64,000 bases of DNA from Acarospora socialis (GCA_025617375.2 JAMYGW020000008.1:372001-436000), one strand, 5' to 3'; positions 11,701 to 25,890 are shown, counted from the first letter of the stretch. The notes: a model not told the origin generated them from the sequence alone. Program-made: numbers and translations.

Positions 11701-12107
11701 ATCTTGCTCTACAGGTAATTCGTCATGGTCGTTTGTAAGTCCATTGCCCCACCCAGAGACATTATTGCTGTTGTGTTCATCGCCATTTAGCTGCTGGCTT
11801 TGATCGATAGCACGATATGGTGCGTCCGGAATTGTCTCTTCCTTGATATCTTTGGGAGGTCCGGTCAATTGTGTAGATGAAGTGGCTGGAGGAGGCTCTG
11901 CTGTAACCGGATTTAGTCCTTGTGGTGAAGGTTTATTCACATTGTCATCCCCGTCGTAGCTAGAACCAGGACAGTCAGCTGTGATATATTCCAGAAGGTC
12001 CAAGACCGAGATGATCGATCCATAGCAAACAAGAGCGGAGGTCACGCATCACAACGAACTTACAGATCAGCAAAGAGATCCTCATCGAGATCCTCTGGCT
12101 CAGTCAT
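8786..12107 (-). CDS. HRP1: HRP1/Nab4-type RNA-binding protein of mRNA cleavage factor I
   Basis: hnRNP protein that binds UA-rich 3'-end signals in cleavage factor IB and shuttles with mRNA. The model has five exons on the minus strand: 12064..12107, 11672..11959, 10443..10483, 10212..10375 and 8786..10123, giving 624 residues with all phases closing. The N-terminus is acidic and begins with an MTEPEDLDEDLFADL block. RRM1 (about residues 111-185) has RNP2 MFIGGL and RNP1 RGFGFLTF. RRM2 (about 195-270) has RNP2 IFVGGV and RNP1 RGFGFVTF. An RG-rich linker and a long Q/M-rich low-complexity domain follow (about residues 345-455), and the protein ends in an RGGGRG basic tail. Oddities are a 41-nt micro-exon carrying the start of RRM1 and a 1,188-bp intron (10484-11671), very long for an ascomycete. 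The start ATG is the one that begins the conserved acidic motif. Confidence 0.92.
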
Positions 12108-12479
12108 GTTGCTGGTAATGAGTTAGAGACACAACTGAGAATGATGTAACAGCCTGGCACAAGAGCCAAATGGCAAACAGTGAAGATCCTAACACGACTC
12201 GATTCGGTCGGGAACTTCGAGTTTATGTTGTGCCTGATGCGAAGTGCTTGCAAAGTCCGGTAGTAGAGATGATGAGAACAGATTATTCAGAAGCTGAGGT
12301 TGGAAGCGGAAGTTCGTAAAGTTAAGTTAGCGTGTCTCATTTATGAGGCTCTGCTATACCCTGCTGTTAGCTCGTCCCGCGCTGCTGAACCGACATCAAC
12401 GAAAGCTTAGTAAGGTACTGCCAGATTGTGGGGAGTCTTGAAAGAAAGTTGACTGCAATCCGGACAGAGGTACCTCGAT
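12108..12479. promoter_or_regulatory. Divergent promoter HRP1 / GYP1
   Basis: About 370 bp separate the HRP1 start from the proposed GYP1 start. It must contain the HRP1 promoter, and the GYP1 promoter if the micro-exon model of GYP1 is right. No individual element could be identified with confidence. Confidence 0.4.
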
Positions 12480-14669
12480 ATGAGCTCGAAGAAGCCGTTA
12501 CACCAGGTGAGGCCGACTTTTGATCCATCCATGTCAGCAAATTAGCTAACAATATCTACCGGCAGGAGATGGTTCAGGTCGGTTCGTACCAAATATCTCG
12601 TTCATATAGTGGCATAACCATATCTCGTGAAGAAGTACGAGTTGGATCTAGCTAACCGTTGAATGGCTCTCACAGACCGTTCAGGGTAAGCAATGGACCC
12701 AAAGCAAGATACACGAGGACTGAAGATCCAATCATTCAGCCGCCTGGGCCCTATAGTCGGAACTGACCAGAAGCCTGCAGATCAACATCACCTTTCTGGC
12801 GAAATCGCCCTTCCAACAACAGACGCGAGTCTCAGAAGAGCTATGATCCCAGTGTCGTGGTTGGCGCATCCTACTCGCATGCAGATATACTGAAATTTGA
12901 TTCTCTGTAAGTCACATGTCATGTCGAAAGGTAAGGTGCTTTCGCTGATTTGAAGCTGTAGCTCCTTGTCCTCAAGCAATTCTAGACCTAGAACACCTCC
13001 GGTTTCTTCCTATAGCAATAGCCGCGGTACCAAATCTCCTCCGCCTGCAAGATTAGGTGCGTGCCTGTCGCCACCACCACCACGCCGGACATATAGCGAT
13101 TTTATATCCCACACACAAGATGATTGGAACGCTGATGATGACGAAGATGATGGAGATGATAATCATGACGACGAAGATGATTTCGGGCTACCCAGTATAA
13201 CAAGGGTTAGAAGGAAGGGCAAACCCTCGTTAGCGCAGGCAAGCAAGGATCCAGGAGGCGGCTCCGGTGCACATTTCAATGGTATACCGAATCTGAGTAC
13301 CGGATTTATTCCAGGGCGAGGAAGGGCGAACAGTGCCGATATTGCTGAGGAACGTGGGCCTCCGAGTTATCCTACTGCGAAGAATGCCGAAGGCAAGATC
13401 CTACGACCGCAGTACAAGGATATCCTCAAGGGTAAGGTCAGCATTTCAACTCGCATAGGTGTCTGTTAACATTCAAAGCCAGACCCAGCAAACGCACTGC
13501 ACCTGATCAGCAATGCACCTGTACCCCCAAGTGCCACACCCAAAGAGATCGAAGCACATGCGGCCCGTATATCGCGCGTACAGAAGTTTAAGCGCATCCT
13601 GCAAGCTAGTGCTGTACCACTATCTGATCTTCGAGACTCCTCATGGTCTGGAATACCCGGGGAAGTGCGAGCCATGACGTGGCAGTTGCTCCTGGGATAT
13701 TTGCCAACGAGCAGTGAACGCCGAGTCGCTACCGTGGAGAGAAAGCGGAAGGAGTACCTTGATGGCGTCCGACAAGCTTTTGACCGCGGTTCAACCGGCG
13801 CTCATAGCTCGGGAAGCAATTCGAGTGTAGGACGTGGCCGAGGTCTTGACGAAGCGGTCTGGCATCAGATCAGCATTGATGTTCCCCGAACTAACCCTCA
13901 TCTCGAGCTATATGGCTATGAGGCGACGCAAAGGTCACTAGAACGGATATTATACGTATGGGCTATCCGTCACCCCGCTAGCGGCTATGTTCAAGGCATC
14001 AATGACTTGGTCACACCCTTTTGGCAGGTTTTTTTAGGGAGTTACATCACAGACCCGAACATCGAAAGCGGTATGGATCCCGGCCAGCTTCCTAAAACCG
14101 TACTCGATGCTGTAGAGGCGGATTCATTCTGGTGTTTGACCAAGCTCCTCGATGGCATCCAAGATAATTATATTTCCGCTCAACCGGGTATCCAGCGCCA
14201 GGTTGGAGCGTTGCGAGACTTGACCACACGTATCGATGCTGGCTTGGCGAAGCATCTAGAGAACGAGGGTGTCGAGTTCATGCAATTCAGCTTCCGGTGG
14301 ATGAACTGTCTTCTGATGAGGGAAGTCAGTGTAAAGAACACTATCAGGATGTGGGATACGTACTTGGCCGAAGAGCAGGGGTTTTCTGAGTTTCATCTTT
14401 ATGTGTGCGCGGCGTTCTTGGTGAAGTGGTCCGAACAACTTGTTAAGATGGACTTTCAGGTGCATCCAGGTTCTGTTATCTTTGTCGGCAATACTGACTA
14501 GTGATCCAAACAGGAGATCATGATGTTTCTACAAGCGCTTCCAACCAGGGATTGGACGGAGAAAGACATTGAGCTCCTACTGAGCGAGGCGTTCATCTGG
14601 CAGAGTCTGTTTCGTGGCTCAAGCGCACATTTGCGGAACTCTGGGAGCTCCACATCTATCACTGTTTAA
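12480..14669 (+). CDS. GYP1: TBC-domain Rab GTPase-activating protein (Gyp1-like)
   Basis: GAP for Golgi Rab proteins (Ypt1/Sec4 class), peripheral on Golgi membranes. Well-supported exons are 12771..12906, 12962..13431, 13483..14459 and 14514..14669. The TBC domain starts at GIPGEVRAMTWQLLLGYLP. It carries the arginine finger in ISIDVPRTNP and the glutamine finger in YVQGIND, and ends at EAFIWQSLF. The N-terminal half is Ser/Pro-rich and contains an acidic DDDEDDGDD run. The first exons are tentative: 12480..12506, 12566..12577 and 12676..12685 give an ATG and a closed frame (595 residues), but two of them are only 12 and 10 nt long. In the longer exon the frame opens upstream only with TTG, so a further upstream start is needed. 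Introns at 12907-12961, 13432-13482 and 14460-14513 are typical. Confidence 0.85.
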
Positions 14670-14922
14670 CAATTATCATCATTGTCCCTTAATGCCACTC
14701 TTCGGTTTTAGCCAGTTCGTCAAGTGTCCGTCTCGATCTGAAACTTTACGAAATCAGATACGCCATCGAAAGCAGTCCGATTTAGCATTCTTTGCTACCG
14801 TTGCTGTTCTTGTTTGAACTTCTAATACATACTTAGAAGTAGCTATCATTCAAGACTCCAAACACCATCAACGCCGCGCTAAACCCAACAAACCGAACCT
14901 CCTCACCTTACAATACGAAACA

Positions 14923-16192
<1,270 letters not shown>

Positions 16193-16478
16193 GCCTCGAA
16201 GAATGTACTGCACACGTAGTACAATAATGTCTTGAGGAGAAACGCTACTAACAACAGATGTAACGCACCGTGCAGGTGGATCGTGCAACTGTTTGGACGC
16301 TGGCTTGGCGAGGTTAGCGTTGGGCTTATCGATAAGGTAAGGCTACGGCCTCGGGCTACTGGGTACCTTATCAACCTTGTTTCCTCTGGTATTGGCTTCG
16401 AGCACGAACCTTTCACCATCACCACATTTGTAGATCAACTTCTTACGCCAAAAGTTATCCTTTGAAGGAATCACCGAT
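16193..16478. promoter_or_regulatory. Divergent promoter DIM1 / PRP1
   Basis: The 286 bp between two divergent ATGs serve a ribosome-biogenesis gene and a splicing gene. No TATA box is obvious; the region is moderately GC-rich. Role inferred from position. Confidence 0.5.
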
Positions 16479-19452
16479 ATGTCAGGTCGCAAAGATTTCC
16501 TCAGTCAACCTGCCCCCGAAAACTACGTTGCGGGTCTCGGTCGTGGTGCTACGGGCTTCACAACACGTTCAGATCTTGGCCCTGCGCGTGAAGGTCCTAG
16601 TGAGGAGCAAATAAAAGAGGCTCTTGCCAAACGCGCAGCACAACTCGGTGCTGCACCGCCAACAGCGTATGGCGCAACCGAAAAGAAAGATGACAACGAG
16701 GATGATGACGAGCGTTTCCAAGACCCCGAGAACGAAGTTGGCTTGTTCGCCAACGGGGCTTACGACAGAGACGACGATGAGGCAGACCGCATATATCAAG
16801 AAGTGGATGAGAAGATGGATAGGCGGCGAAAAATCAGAAGGTTGGTTCTCCCGTCCGCTTAGTCTCCACCCAATCTTTCTGCTATTGAGCCAAATGGTTT
16901 ATCATAAGTTATGGTTTTGCCTGGATAGATTACCGACTTGAGACCTCTCCATACGTATAGGGAAGCACGAGAACGACAGGAACGAGAAGAGTACGAGCGA
17001 AATAATCCAAAGATTCAGCAACAGTTCGCCGACCTCAAGCGATCCTTGGCCGGCGTCTCAGATGAAGACTGGGCGAACATACCAGAGGTAGGGGATCTTA
17101 CGGGCAAGAACCGACGGTCGAAACAGAACCTCCGGCAGAGGTTCTACGCTGTTCCTGACAGTGTCATCGCTGGCGCAAGAGATTCAACCCAATTCGAGAC
17201 GACTCTGACAGATGACGGAACGCAAACAAACGGTGCTGGAACAGACAATGTAGACGGAACAATGACCAATTTTGCGGACATAGGCGCGGCTCGTGACAAA
17301 GTGCTTAGGGTTCGTCTTGATCAGGCAGCGCAAGGATCGGGGACAGATTCTGTAGCCGGCAGCGCTACGAACATCGATCCTAAAGGCTATCTTACTAGCC
17401 TCACGAAATCAGAGTTGAAAGCCGGCGAGGTCGAGGTTGGAGACATCAAGCGAGTACGAGTCCTCTTGGAGTCGGTGATCAAGACCAACCCTAAGCACGC
17501 ACCTGGGTGGATTGCTGCTGCTCGTTTGGAGGAAGTCGCTGGAAAGGTTGTCGCGGCAAGGAACGTCATTGCAAGAGGATGCGAGTTCTGCCCAAAGAGC
17601 GAAGATGCATGGCTTGAGAACATCCGCCTGAACGATAATCACAACGCCAAGATCATTGCAGCGAACGCGATCAAAAACAATGACCATTCTACCAGGCTCT
17701 GGATCGAAGCGATGAAGCTTGAAAGCGACCCAAGGGCGAAGAAGAGGGTCCTGCGCCATGCGATTGACCACATCCCACAATCAGTAGCAATTTGGAAAGA
17801 GGCAGTCAATCTAGAAGAGAATCCAGACGATGCTCGTTTACTATTGGCCAAAGCTACTGAGATGATTCCCTTATCCGTCGAGCTATGGTTGGCACTTGCA
17901 CGACTCGAAACACCGGAAAATGCGCAGATAGTACTGAACAAAGCAAGGAAAGCTATACCGACTAGTCATGAGATCTGGATAGCTGCCGCACGATTACAGG
18001 AACAGATGGGGAACAACAAGGTCAACGTAATGAAGCGTGCTGTTCAGTCCCTCGTAAGGGAATCCGCCATGTTGAAACGGGAAGAGTGGATCACTGAGGC
18101 GGAGAAATGTGAAGAAGAAGGTGCAATCCTAACCTGTGGTGCAATCGTCAGGGAAACACTGGGTTGGGGCTTGGATGAAGATGATGATCGGAAAGAGATA
18201 TGGATGGATGATGCAAAGGCAAGTATTGTGCGAGGCAAATACGAAACTGCTCGTGCCATATACGCTTATGCCCTTCGGGTGTTCGTTAATAAAAAATCGA
18301 TATGGCTGGCTGCAGCGGATCTTGAACGGAATCATGGGACGAAGGAAGCGTTGTGGCAATTACTCGAGAAGGCCGTCGAAGCATGCCCACAGAGCGAGGT
18401 CTTGTGGATGCAGCTAGCGAAGGAGAAGTGGCAAGCTGGCGAGATTGATGACGCCCGACGAGTGCTTGGTAAGGCATTCAATCAGAACCCGAACAATGAA
18501 GACATCTGGCTAGCAGCTGTCAAACTGGAGGCCGACAATCAGCAGACGGAACAAGCCCGGGAGCTCTTGCAGGCAGCTCGTCAGGAAGCCGGCACAGATC
18601 GGGTCTGGATCAAAAGCGTGGCGTTTGAACGCCAGCTGGGGAACGTAGAGGCAGCTCTTGACCTAGTCAATCAAGGTCTTCAGATTTTCCCGAAAGCTGA
18701 TAAGCTTTGGATGATGAAGGGCCAGATATACGAATCAGAAAACAAGCTACCTCAAGCCCGCGAAGCTTATGGCACTGGCACACGTGCATGTCCAAAATCT
18801 GTCGCCCTGTGGCTACTCGCTTCGAGACTAGAAGAGAAAGCTGGTGTGGTGGTCAAAGCACGTTCTGTGCTCGATCGTGCCCGCCTCGCCGTCCCAAAGA
18901 ATGCCCAGTTGTGGACGGAGAGTGTGCGAGTAGAGCGGAGGGCGAACAATATCACGCAAGCCAAGAATCTCATGGCTAAAGCGCTTCAAGAGGTCCCTAA
19001 CTCTGGCTTGTTATGGAGTGAGAGTATCTGGTATCTCGAGCCCAGGACGCAACGCAAGCCGCGAAGTTTGGAAGCTATTAAAAAGGTCGACAACGATCCA
19101 ATCTTGTTCGTCACCGTCGCCCGCATCTTCTGGGGCGAAAGGAGATTAGAGAAAGCCGCTAGCTGGTTTGAGAAGGCCATATTGCTGGACAGCGATTTAG
19201 GAGACACGTGGGCTTGGTACTATAAGTTTTTGCAACAGCATGGTACAGAAGTAAGTCCAATATCCGTGCGGTGCGCTAGTCAGCGAATCTTCCTTAACCA
19301 GTTGACAGGAAAAACGAGAAGAAGTCATAGCCAAATGTATCCTCAGCGAACCCAAACATGGTGAGGTCTGGCAAAATATCGCAAAAGATCCGCGAAGAGC
19401 TTCGAGTAGTGTCGAAGAAATCTTACAGATTGTAGCGAGTCGGTTGGATTAG
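16479..19452 (+). CDS. PRP6: U4/U6.U5 tri-snRNP splicing factor PRP1/PRP6
   Basis: Scaffold protein of the U4/U6.U5 tri-snRNP that bridges U5 and U4/U6 before spliceosome activation. Exons 16479..16840, 16961..19250 and 19309..19452 give 931 residues, the normal size. The N-terminal PRP1_N domain begins MSGRKDFLSQPAPENYVAGL and contains DENEVGLFANGAYDRDDDEAD-like acidic sequence. A long array of HAT/TPR-type repeats fills the rest, visible as recurring blocks such as WIAAARLEE, LWIEAMKLE, IWLAAVKLE, VWIKSVAFER, LWTESVRVER. The first intron (120 bp) has a weaker GTTGGT donor and a GTATAG acceptor; the last is 58 bp with GTAAGT. The C-terminal exon ends in EEILQIVASRLD, as in orthologues. Confidence 0.95.
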
Positions 19453-20030
19453 GAATTGTCACACAATGGTGTTTTCGAAAGGCGCAAGGAGTTATGTTAG
19501 CCGTGTCGATGGCGCTGAGGCGTTGTACGGGTACACTCTGTTGTGAGGGCATCCAACGGCGCACTTCAGGCTCGGTTCTATCACTTTCCGATAGAAGACT
19601 ATGCGTCAAGTTGCCCAAGTGGAATCCGCATGACTTGCTCCTTCCTAGGTGTATAGCAAATTCATATGTTGTAATTCACTAGTCACGAGAAAATTCTTCG
19701 TCACATTTGGTCCACAGATCCAAATTCGTTGTTTCTCAGGTCCCTGTGTTCATGGATCCAGGACCGTATAGTACACCTATCCATCCTCTCCTGTATACCT
19801 GAAAACGCAAAATCAGGCGATCATACTGGGTATCTATCCTACCATACCACCCACCCCATGGACCCAACCCTGTTCAACTCGATGAACGCCAGATGACAAC
19901 CTACACGTAATTCAAAGACCTGAACCCATATCAAACCCAACTCTGTCGGGACGCCTTCCATGCCTCATTGCAAAAACCCACCCAAGAGCACGAGGATCGA
20001 TTGCAACCACCACCACAAAAGAGCAATCAA
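19453..20030. other. Convergent intergenic region, no gene seen
   Basis: The 578 bp between the stops of PRP1 (+) and HFI1 (-) should contain both 3' ends. Short open frames show no family signature. The stretch at about 19,780-20,030 is C/A-rich on the plus strand. Confidence 0.5.
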
Positions 20031-21551
20031 TCACAGACCGATTGCCAGACAGTCGTCTAGCAACGAGTTCAGTTTGTCCCTCTCCATCGGCCCGCCTCCC
20101 TCCCAACCCCAATCCGATTCTTGGACCGACGGCTCATCGCCATTCCGTTTATCGACTTCCATCATCCCGTTCGTGCCTGCCTCCGCCCGCAACGCCTCCT
20201 CGATCAACTCTTCCCTCTTTCTCTCCTCCTCCAGCTCGCCCTCGAAATACCCGCCCATCATCCTCTCGACAATCAGAGGCATCTGACCGAGCGCACAATC
20301 GCCGATTTCGAGCGCCAGGCGCAAGTCGCTCATGCCCAGTGGCCGTCTTCCGCTCGCCTCTTTCATCTCTACAGGCAACATGCCGTTTCCCGCACTCCGA
20401 GTGATCTCGCCTCGTAACCAGCCTTCCTCCTCGCGTTCCAGTTGTCGCTTGTACCGTTTCGTCATGATCCCGCTGTTGCTCCCGGCCGGCACGTTGCTTC
20501 TTGTTCGCCCGAAGATGCCGGAGAGGACTTCTTTGACAAAGGTTTCGGTCGCGGTGGCCATGAATTCGGCGCAGGGGATGGAGCAGCCGCTGACGAGGGA
20601 TTCTTCGTAGCATATGGGGACCATGCGGCCGTGGATGGTCACCGCATCGGGGAACTCCCCAGTTTCAGATGCGAGAGGTTGAGAGTAGCGTTTGCGTATC
20701 TCCAGATCCCAGTCTGTTTTGATTGTTAGTTAGCCTTTTAGTGGGCAGAGAGTCGGAATCTCACTTGTCTTGTTCAGACCTCCAGCACTCGCTGGCACGA
20801 TGTCTGGGAGCTTGATCTGTTTCGCTTGGTGATACTCCAAAAGTGTGTACGCATATGTATCATAAGGATCAGACTGTCACAGAGAAGCTTCCGGTCAGCC
20901 ATTGTAATCCGTATGTTCCAACCTCCCCCAAAGTCTGTTCACACTCAGGGCTGCACGTACATCGTGAATATCTTTCAACCTCCGCCGGTCCCTTGCTGGC
21001 AACTGCATGACCTCTGTCTTCAGCCTCTGCTCCGCCGCATCCCCAGACACTGGTTTCGACAACACTGTCGGTTTGTCATTTGCAGAGACCCAACCGGCAA
21101 CCCCTTGGTCCGGAAGGTCGCGCGTGACATTGCCATAGACCGCAGCGAAGAGCTGATTGTGAAGGTGTTCTGTGGAGGGATCTGAGGTGATGTAGTGGTC
21201 TATTCGGTTCGCAAGCTCGTTTTGATTGAGATGGCCTGGGATGGGAAGATACGTAAGCTAACATTCACAGTGCGCGGAGCCTCGAGGTTTTGCCAGGAAA
21301 TGGTAATGTCTCCTACCAAGCACAAAGAGACTAATGGCCTCCTTATATCCTGCCCAATGCTCTCCTATTGCAGCCCGCAAGCTTGTATAAAGCGGCTCGA
21401 GGTCGATGCGCTGGGCAGTGTTGATTACCTTCACCGGCTTTTGTGTTGCTGGCGCGGAGGTTACAAGTGACTTGCTAGTGATAGTCGGTGTGCTGGAAGA
21501 TTGTATGATGGGATCGGAGCGGCTTAGGGCTGCTGGGTCAATGTCAGGCAT
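20031..21551 (-). CDS. HFI1: SAGA complex subunit HFI1/ADA1
   Basis: Core structural subunit of the SAGA transcription coactivator, nuclear. Four minus-strand exons, 21317..21551, 20961..21235, 20765..20873 and 20031..20713, give 433 residues with closed phases; introns are 81, 87 and 51 bp. The N-terminal [11 protein letters not shown] is followed by the conserved Ada1 block [19 protein letters not shown] and [11 protein letters not shown], continuing after the intron as [13 protein letters not shown]. The central and C-terminal parts hold [13 protein letters not shown] and [18 protein letters not shown] (the histone-fold-like segment), and [14 protein letters not shown] with [19 protein letters not shown]. 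It is read in tandem with the membrane protein gene to its right, with 496 bp between them. Confidence 0.93.
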
Positions 21552-22047
21552 GGTCAGTAAGGTGGGTAGGATGGCGGCCGCATCAACGATCCGGGGCCTA
21601 TCGCAGCTTCATCTGAAATCCCATATGTCCAGGAAAGATGGGAGGTATATATTTGAGTATGCAAATCCTGTTCAAGGCCGTATATTTGTCGGGATTATTC
21701 GTATGGTTTGCACAGTCGTTGATACCCCACAAAGTGTGGGCGGTGATCGCCGTCCTAGCTGCGGAGCCGCAACTATTTACTCTATTTGCACCGTGACCAG
21801 GGGTCACTACCTTGATCATTTGACTTCTGTCGGCTTGAAGAATTATAAGCTGAGGGCTTGGTACGAACTATAGAATCATCTGTGTTTATACAAGACATAC
21901 AGATGGTGATCCTTGATGACAATAGCGCTGGTGTTCAGCCACGATTGGACAGCATGGTAGCCCTCGACTCTGGCACTGTGCCAACAATGTCTCCCTGCTA
22001 CTGGAATACCTAACCTTGCGGCATGTTTCTACGCCGACCATTCCTTG
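21552..22047. promoter_or_regulatory. HFI1 promoter region
   Basis: Just under 500 bp between the HFI1 start and the stop of the next minus-strand gene. It holds the HFI1 promoter and the 3' end of the upstream gene. No element was identified. Confidence 0.4.
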
Positions 22048-25000
22048 TCATTGCAGTTTCAACGAATCCTCATTGACTGAACCAAAGATGTTCTCCATCT
22101 CCATGGCCACTTCGTGGATTTCTTTCGAGAGCTGCCCAGTAACCAGTGCTGTACCAGACACGCTTATCAGTGTTTGAGGACGGTTTAAGATACTGGAAAC
22201 ATCCTTACCGTATGCATACAAGAGCGTAAAGTCTCCGTCGTTCATCTCGTCAATCAGCCCATCGTTCTTTCTGTAGCAGAAGATCTTTGCAAGGAGTCTA
22301 TCACGAGTGTGCTCAGTGTTAGGCATCGTATCATTGAGCGGGTACTCTAGTTTCATCGATGATGCAAGAACTAAACCTCATTATCATCATTGCTCCACAG
22401 CCCCGAAGCAGTTCAGACATACCTTGGAACAAGTGACTGATCCTAGCACACAACTGTGCCCGTTCATCGGCTGAGAACCTTAGAATCTTGGCCTCACCCT
22501 CAGATGCTGTGGGATTCTTCTTGATCAATACGTTCATCGCATGAAACGCATCCAACATTCTACTTGTACTCTTCAGGACCCTGCCATAAGGTGCACATGG
22601 GAACGACCCACTGAGCTCAAACTCAGAGGCCGCTGCGCTTCGGAGAGCCTCAAGCCGAGAGAGGAAGCGCTGAAGTTCGAATTCTTCGCTCAATTTCATA
22701 TATGCGTTGGATGATTCACCTTCCAGAAGTGTAGAAAGTGGATCGCGCTTCCATATCAAGCCCATACGCAGCCACAACAAGCTCAAGCCGTCTCTGAACT
22801 TGCGCCTAGCACTGATGGGCCAGATCAATCTGGTGACGATCAAGCCCCAGAGACAACCCGAGAGAACAGCAACTACCCGGTGAAGGACGATCTCAGTTAT
22901 GATTGGTTTAGTGCCTCCTTCATCATCGTCGTCTTCTCCGTCTTTGACAGATAGCGAATACGCATAGAGGGCCGAAAGGTTATATGTCAGCATAATGAAC
23001 CTTCCCATTGGTCCCTTACCATTGGCAACAATGATGTATGACGTCCACAGCGACATGAGCCATCCGAACAATGCGAGAACATAGGCGTTGCCACGTGAAG
23101 CGATCCATGCTATCACCGCACAGACAGCTCCAACACATGTACCAAAGAAACGAGAGTAACCGGTCGTGTTCGCTGCACCTATCGTCATGGAGCATACCAG
23201 CATATAAGACAGGAGACCCCATTCACCGCGCCAGTGTTGATAGACTGGCCGAGATGTCGTTACGAACGAGGGCAGCGCAAAAAGCGCAGCGCCCGCGCCA
23301 ACTTTGATTGCGAACTTGACATCGTCCCTTGTCAACAGACGTAGTGCTCCCCGGACTCGGTCGCTGTTTGCTAGTTGCTGTTGTGGCTTCTCCAACCCAA
23401 AAAGCTCCGTCTTCCTCTGTTCCGTTTGGCTTGAAATTTGAATAGCTGGATTGGTACTTTCATCTTGGTCGCTCACGATATTGCGTTCTGCCTCAAGAGG
23501 TCAGGTTTGACTCAATCACAATCCTTGCATAGGTAGGGCTTTCGCGATTCTTGGCTTACCAGGATCCGTGGCTGTCCGTTTCCTTTGCCAGAATTTGACC
23601 CAGTGCCAGGACCGACCCAAAGGTCTTTCATCAACCTCTAGCTTTAGATCGTCGAGGATTCCGAGATAAACCTTCATCTCTTCGGCAAATTCTTCCAAGG
23701 AATGGCTAAAGTGTCCGCAACTGGCCGCGACTTCTTCAAAATCAGCCTCGACCTCGGTTGAGTGAGCCTTCTTTAGTTCGTTATCTTTATAAAGTAAGGA
23801 AAGGGCTGTCCGTCTAGCTCCAGAGTGTAGCTCGATAGCCTGGGCCAAACTCGTTCTGAAATTGCTATTTACGGCTATCTCAAATGCCGGGCCAGGCCCG
23901 TATGGTAACTCATCAAGGATTTGTTTGAGAGTATAAGCTAGTGATTTCTGCCAGAGCCCGTTAGCTTCCAGGAACTACCTATTGTAATGCCATATCCAGA
24001 CGTACTATTGATGGGCCTAGCTGCGCTAGGAACCTAGAGAAAATTTCTGCTGGTGATTGTGCGGTACCTAAATCGCTGTTATTGTCTGCTAAATGCCTGA
24101 GTTTTACAGTCTCCGACGTATCTTCATCCCTCCTCCCTTCCGGTAAGGCTTCTTCATTGCCCTCAACTGGAGACCTCAGAGGTGGGGAGAAGGAGTACTG
24201 TGTGTCGGTTGGACTGTACTCCGCAGCAGTTAGTGTAGCAGCGCGGGGTGTTGGCTGCTGGGAGAGCAAAGTAAACTGCGTAGAAGCCGCACTCCTCAGA
24301 CCTCCAATACCATGCGCAAGTCGTTGCATGCACTCCACCAGCCTAGCTTCGATCTCATACTCCCTCTCGGTTCCCATGACACAATGCTCGTACTTGGCCT
24401 CCCGCAGATTTTTGACAAGAGACGGGAAAACGGATCCGTACCGGTCAGATGCTCTAATGGAAGATATCCGTTGGAGTTCTTCCTGTGAGCCAGATAAGAA
24501 GCTCCCTGTGATCAAAGCGATCATCTCCGCGAAGTAGTCGGTGACCTGTATCAAGTTGACCTTCAATTCCCGCCTAGCCGAGACCGGGTTGATGAAAAAG
24601 CACACTGTGGTGGTGGCGAAGCAACCCATCAAGACCATCTTCATCACTTGCACCACCTTATCGGCAGAGAAGTGGCTCGCTTGTACAGCGCCCTCTTTCG
24701 TCAGCACCGTGATGATGGCCAGTGAGGCAAGCGAGCAGCTGACGTTGACCAGAGGATTGCCGAGTCTTTGTTTGATCCACCCCACAAGACCTAGACCTCC
24801 ACCACAAAACACCACCAGGACGATAGCATGGCCAAGGGTGGTCAGCCCCAGTTTGGCATCGAAGAGTATCGACACGCCCATACTAGCAAAAGAGATGAAC
24901 GCCGCGTACACAAAAGCCGCTAGTGCCAGAACAATAGCTTCGTACATGCTGCCTTGTGATCGTGCCGGGTGAAAGTAGACTGTGACCGTAGCTGTGAGGT

Positions 25001-25447
25001 GCTTGCCGTCTTGGCTGCCCAGAAAGCCAGCGATGGGCCCAACGAAGGTCGCCAAGCTACCTAGTAGGTATGCCAAGCTGCACTTAAAGACTCCACGACC
25101 TGTCCTCGAGGTCGCAAAGGACCAGAGCCGTCTAGCCCCATCCTTACCAGCTTCCTCGAACGTGCGCAGGGTACCAGCACGCGCGACGCTGGAGGACGAC
25201 CGCCTCAACAGCGGGATTCTGTCATCGGATGAATCATCGTTGCGGCGTCTAGCAGCTAGTTCAGGTTCTCGAAATGTTACGCTTCGCCGCGAGCGTTCGC
25301 CCGTCTTCGGGAGAATGATGGTAGCATTACGAAGCTGAGCAATGGTCCTTAGCTCAAGAGCTCAGCCAAGGAGGGATATCAGCGTACATTGGGTCGTAGA
25401 ACACGATGAACATTCACTGATGACGGTTCTCCATTCGGTAGAGACAT
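22048..25447 (-). CDS. BRE4/FUSC-type multi-pass membrane protein (aromatic acid exporter-like)
   Basis: Large fungal membrane protein of the family with a 6-TM N-terminal ER-transporter-like domain, a second FUSC-like TM block and a C-terminal BRE4-type domain; S. cerevisiae BRE4 mutants are brefeldin-A sensitive. The substrate is unknown. Six minus-strand exons (25418..25447, 24006..25334, 23560..23947, 22423..23487, 22209..22370, 22048..22148) give 1,024 residues, all phases closing. The first TM block starts near GVFKCSLAYLLGSLATFVGP; the second starts near VKFAIKVGAGAALFALPSF and has six hydrophobic segments up to VVAVLSGCLWGLIVTRLIW. The C-terminus ends YAYALVTGQLSKEIHE. The 30-nt first exon is tentative: the main exon opens only with TTG, and joining it to ATG at 25,447 gives a good acceptor and frame. 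Intron 23948-24005 (GTACGT) removes a stop. Confidence 0.87.
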
Positions 25448-25890
25448 TACCAGAATTCTATCATGGTGTGGAGTGATATTAGGCTTGCGCCAGAAAACGT
25501 CGGTCAACAAGGAGGTCGAGACAAGCAATACCTAAGGTACTGTACCTTACGAGTACTTCATACATGTAAAGCTACGGAGAAGCTCTAGCGGGATCTTATG
25601 TAAGACTACCTAACGTATTAGCCGTGTACTTGAGCCAGCCATCTAAGTGAGCCACTTTACCACCCATCCTATTCACCTTGTCATCATTGTCATCACACAT
25701 TCATCATGACCTCAGATCTATCCACTAAGTCAATTTCTGACATCTTCACTTGCTATATCTTAGTTCTAGCTGACTTAGACAATGATTCATCAGTGTCTTG
25801 TTACGGCCATACCCAGATAGGTAAGGCGCAAACTGACTTGTACGCGGAGAGGGCATTTGACAGGTCGCCTGCCAAGGCAGAAGTTACATG
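25448..25890. other. Promoter flank and border of the AT-rich isochore
   Basis: Upstream flank of the BRE4-like gene. It contains a near-perfect palindrome TAAGGTACTGTACCTTA at 25,532-25,549, another case of the AGGTA word. CpG sites are normal up to about 25,885 and then stop. A 61-codon open frame at 25,706-25,891 has no recognisable features. Confidence 0.5.

Noticed and set aside
19960-20613. Open frames on both strands over HFI1
   Set aside because: They are shadows of the conserved HFI1 last exon in other frames.
22149-22208. Continuous reading through the last BRE4-like intron
   Set aside because: Reading through gives an insert that breaks the conserved YAY-ALVTGQL join, whereas splicing 22,149-22,208 restores it in phase.
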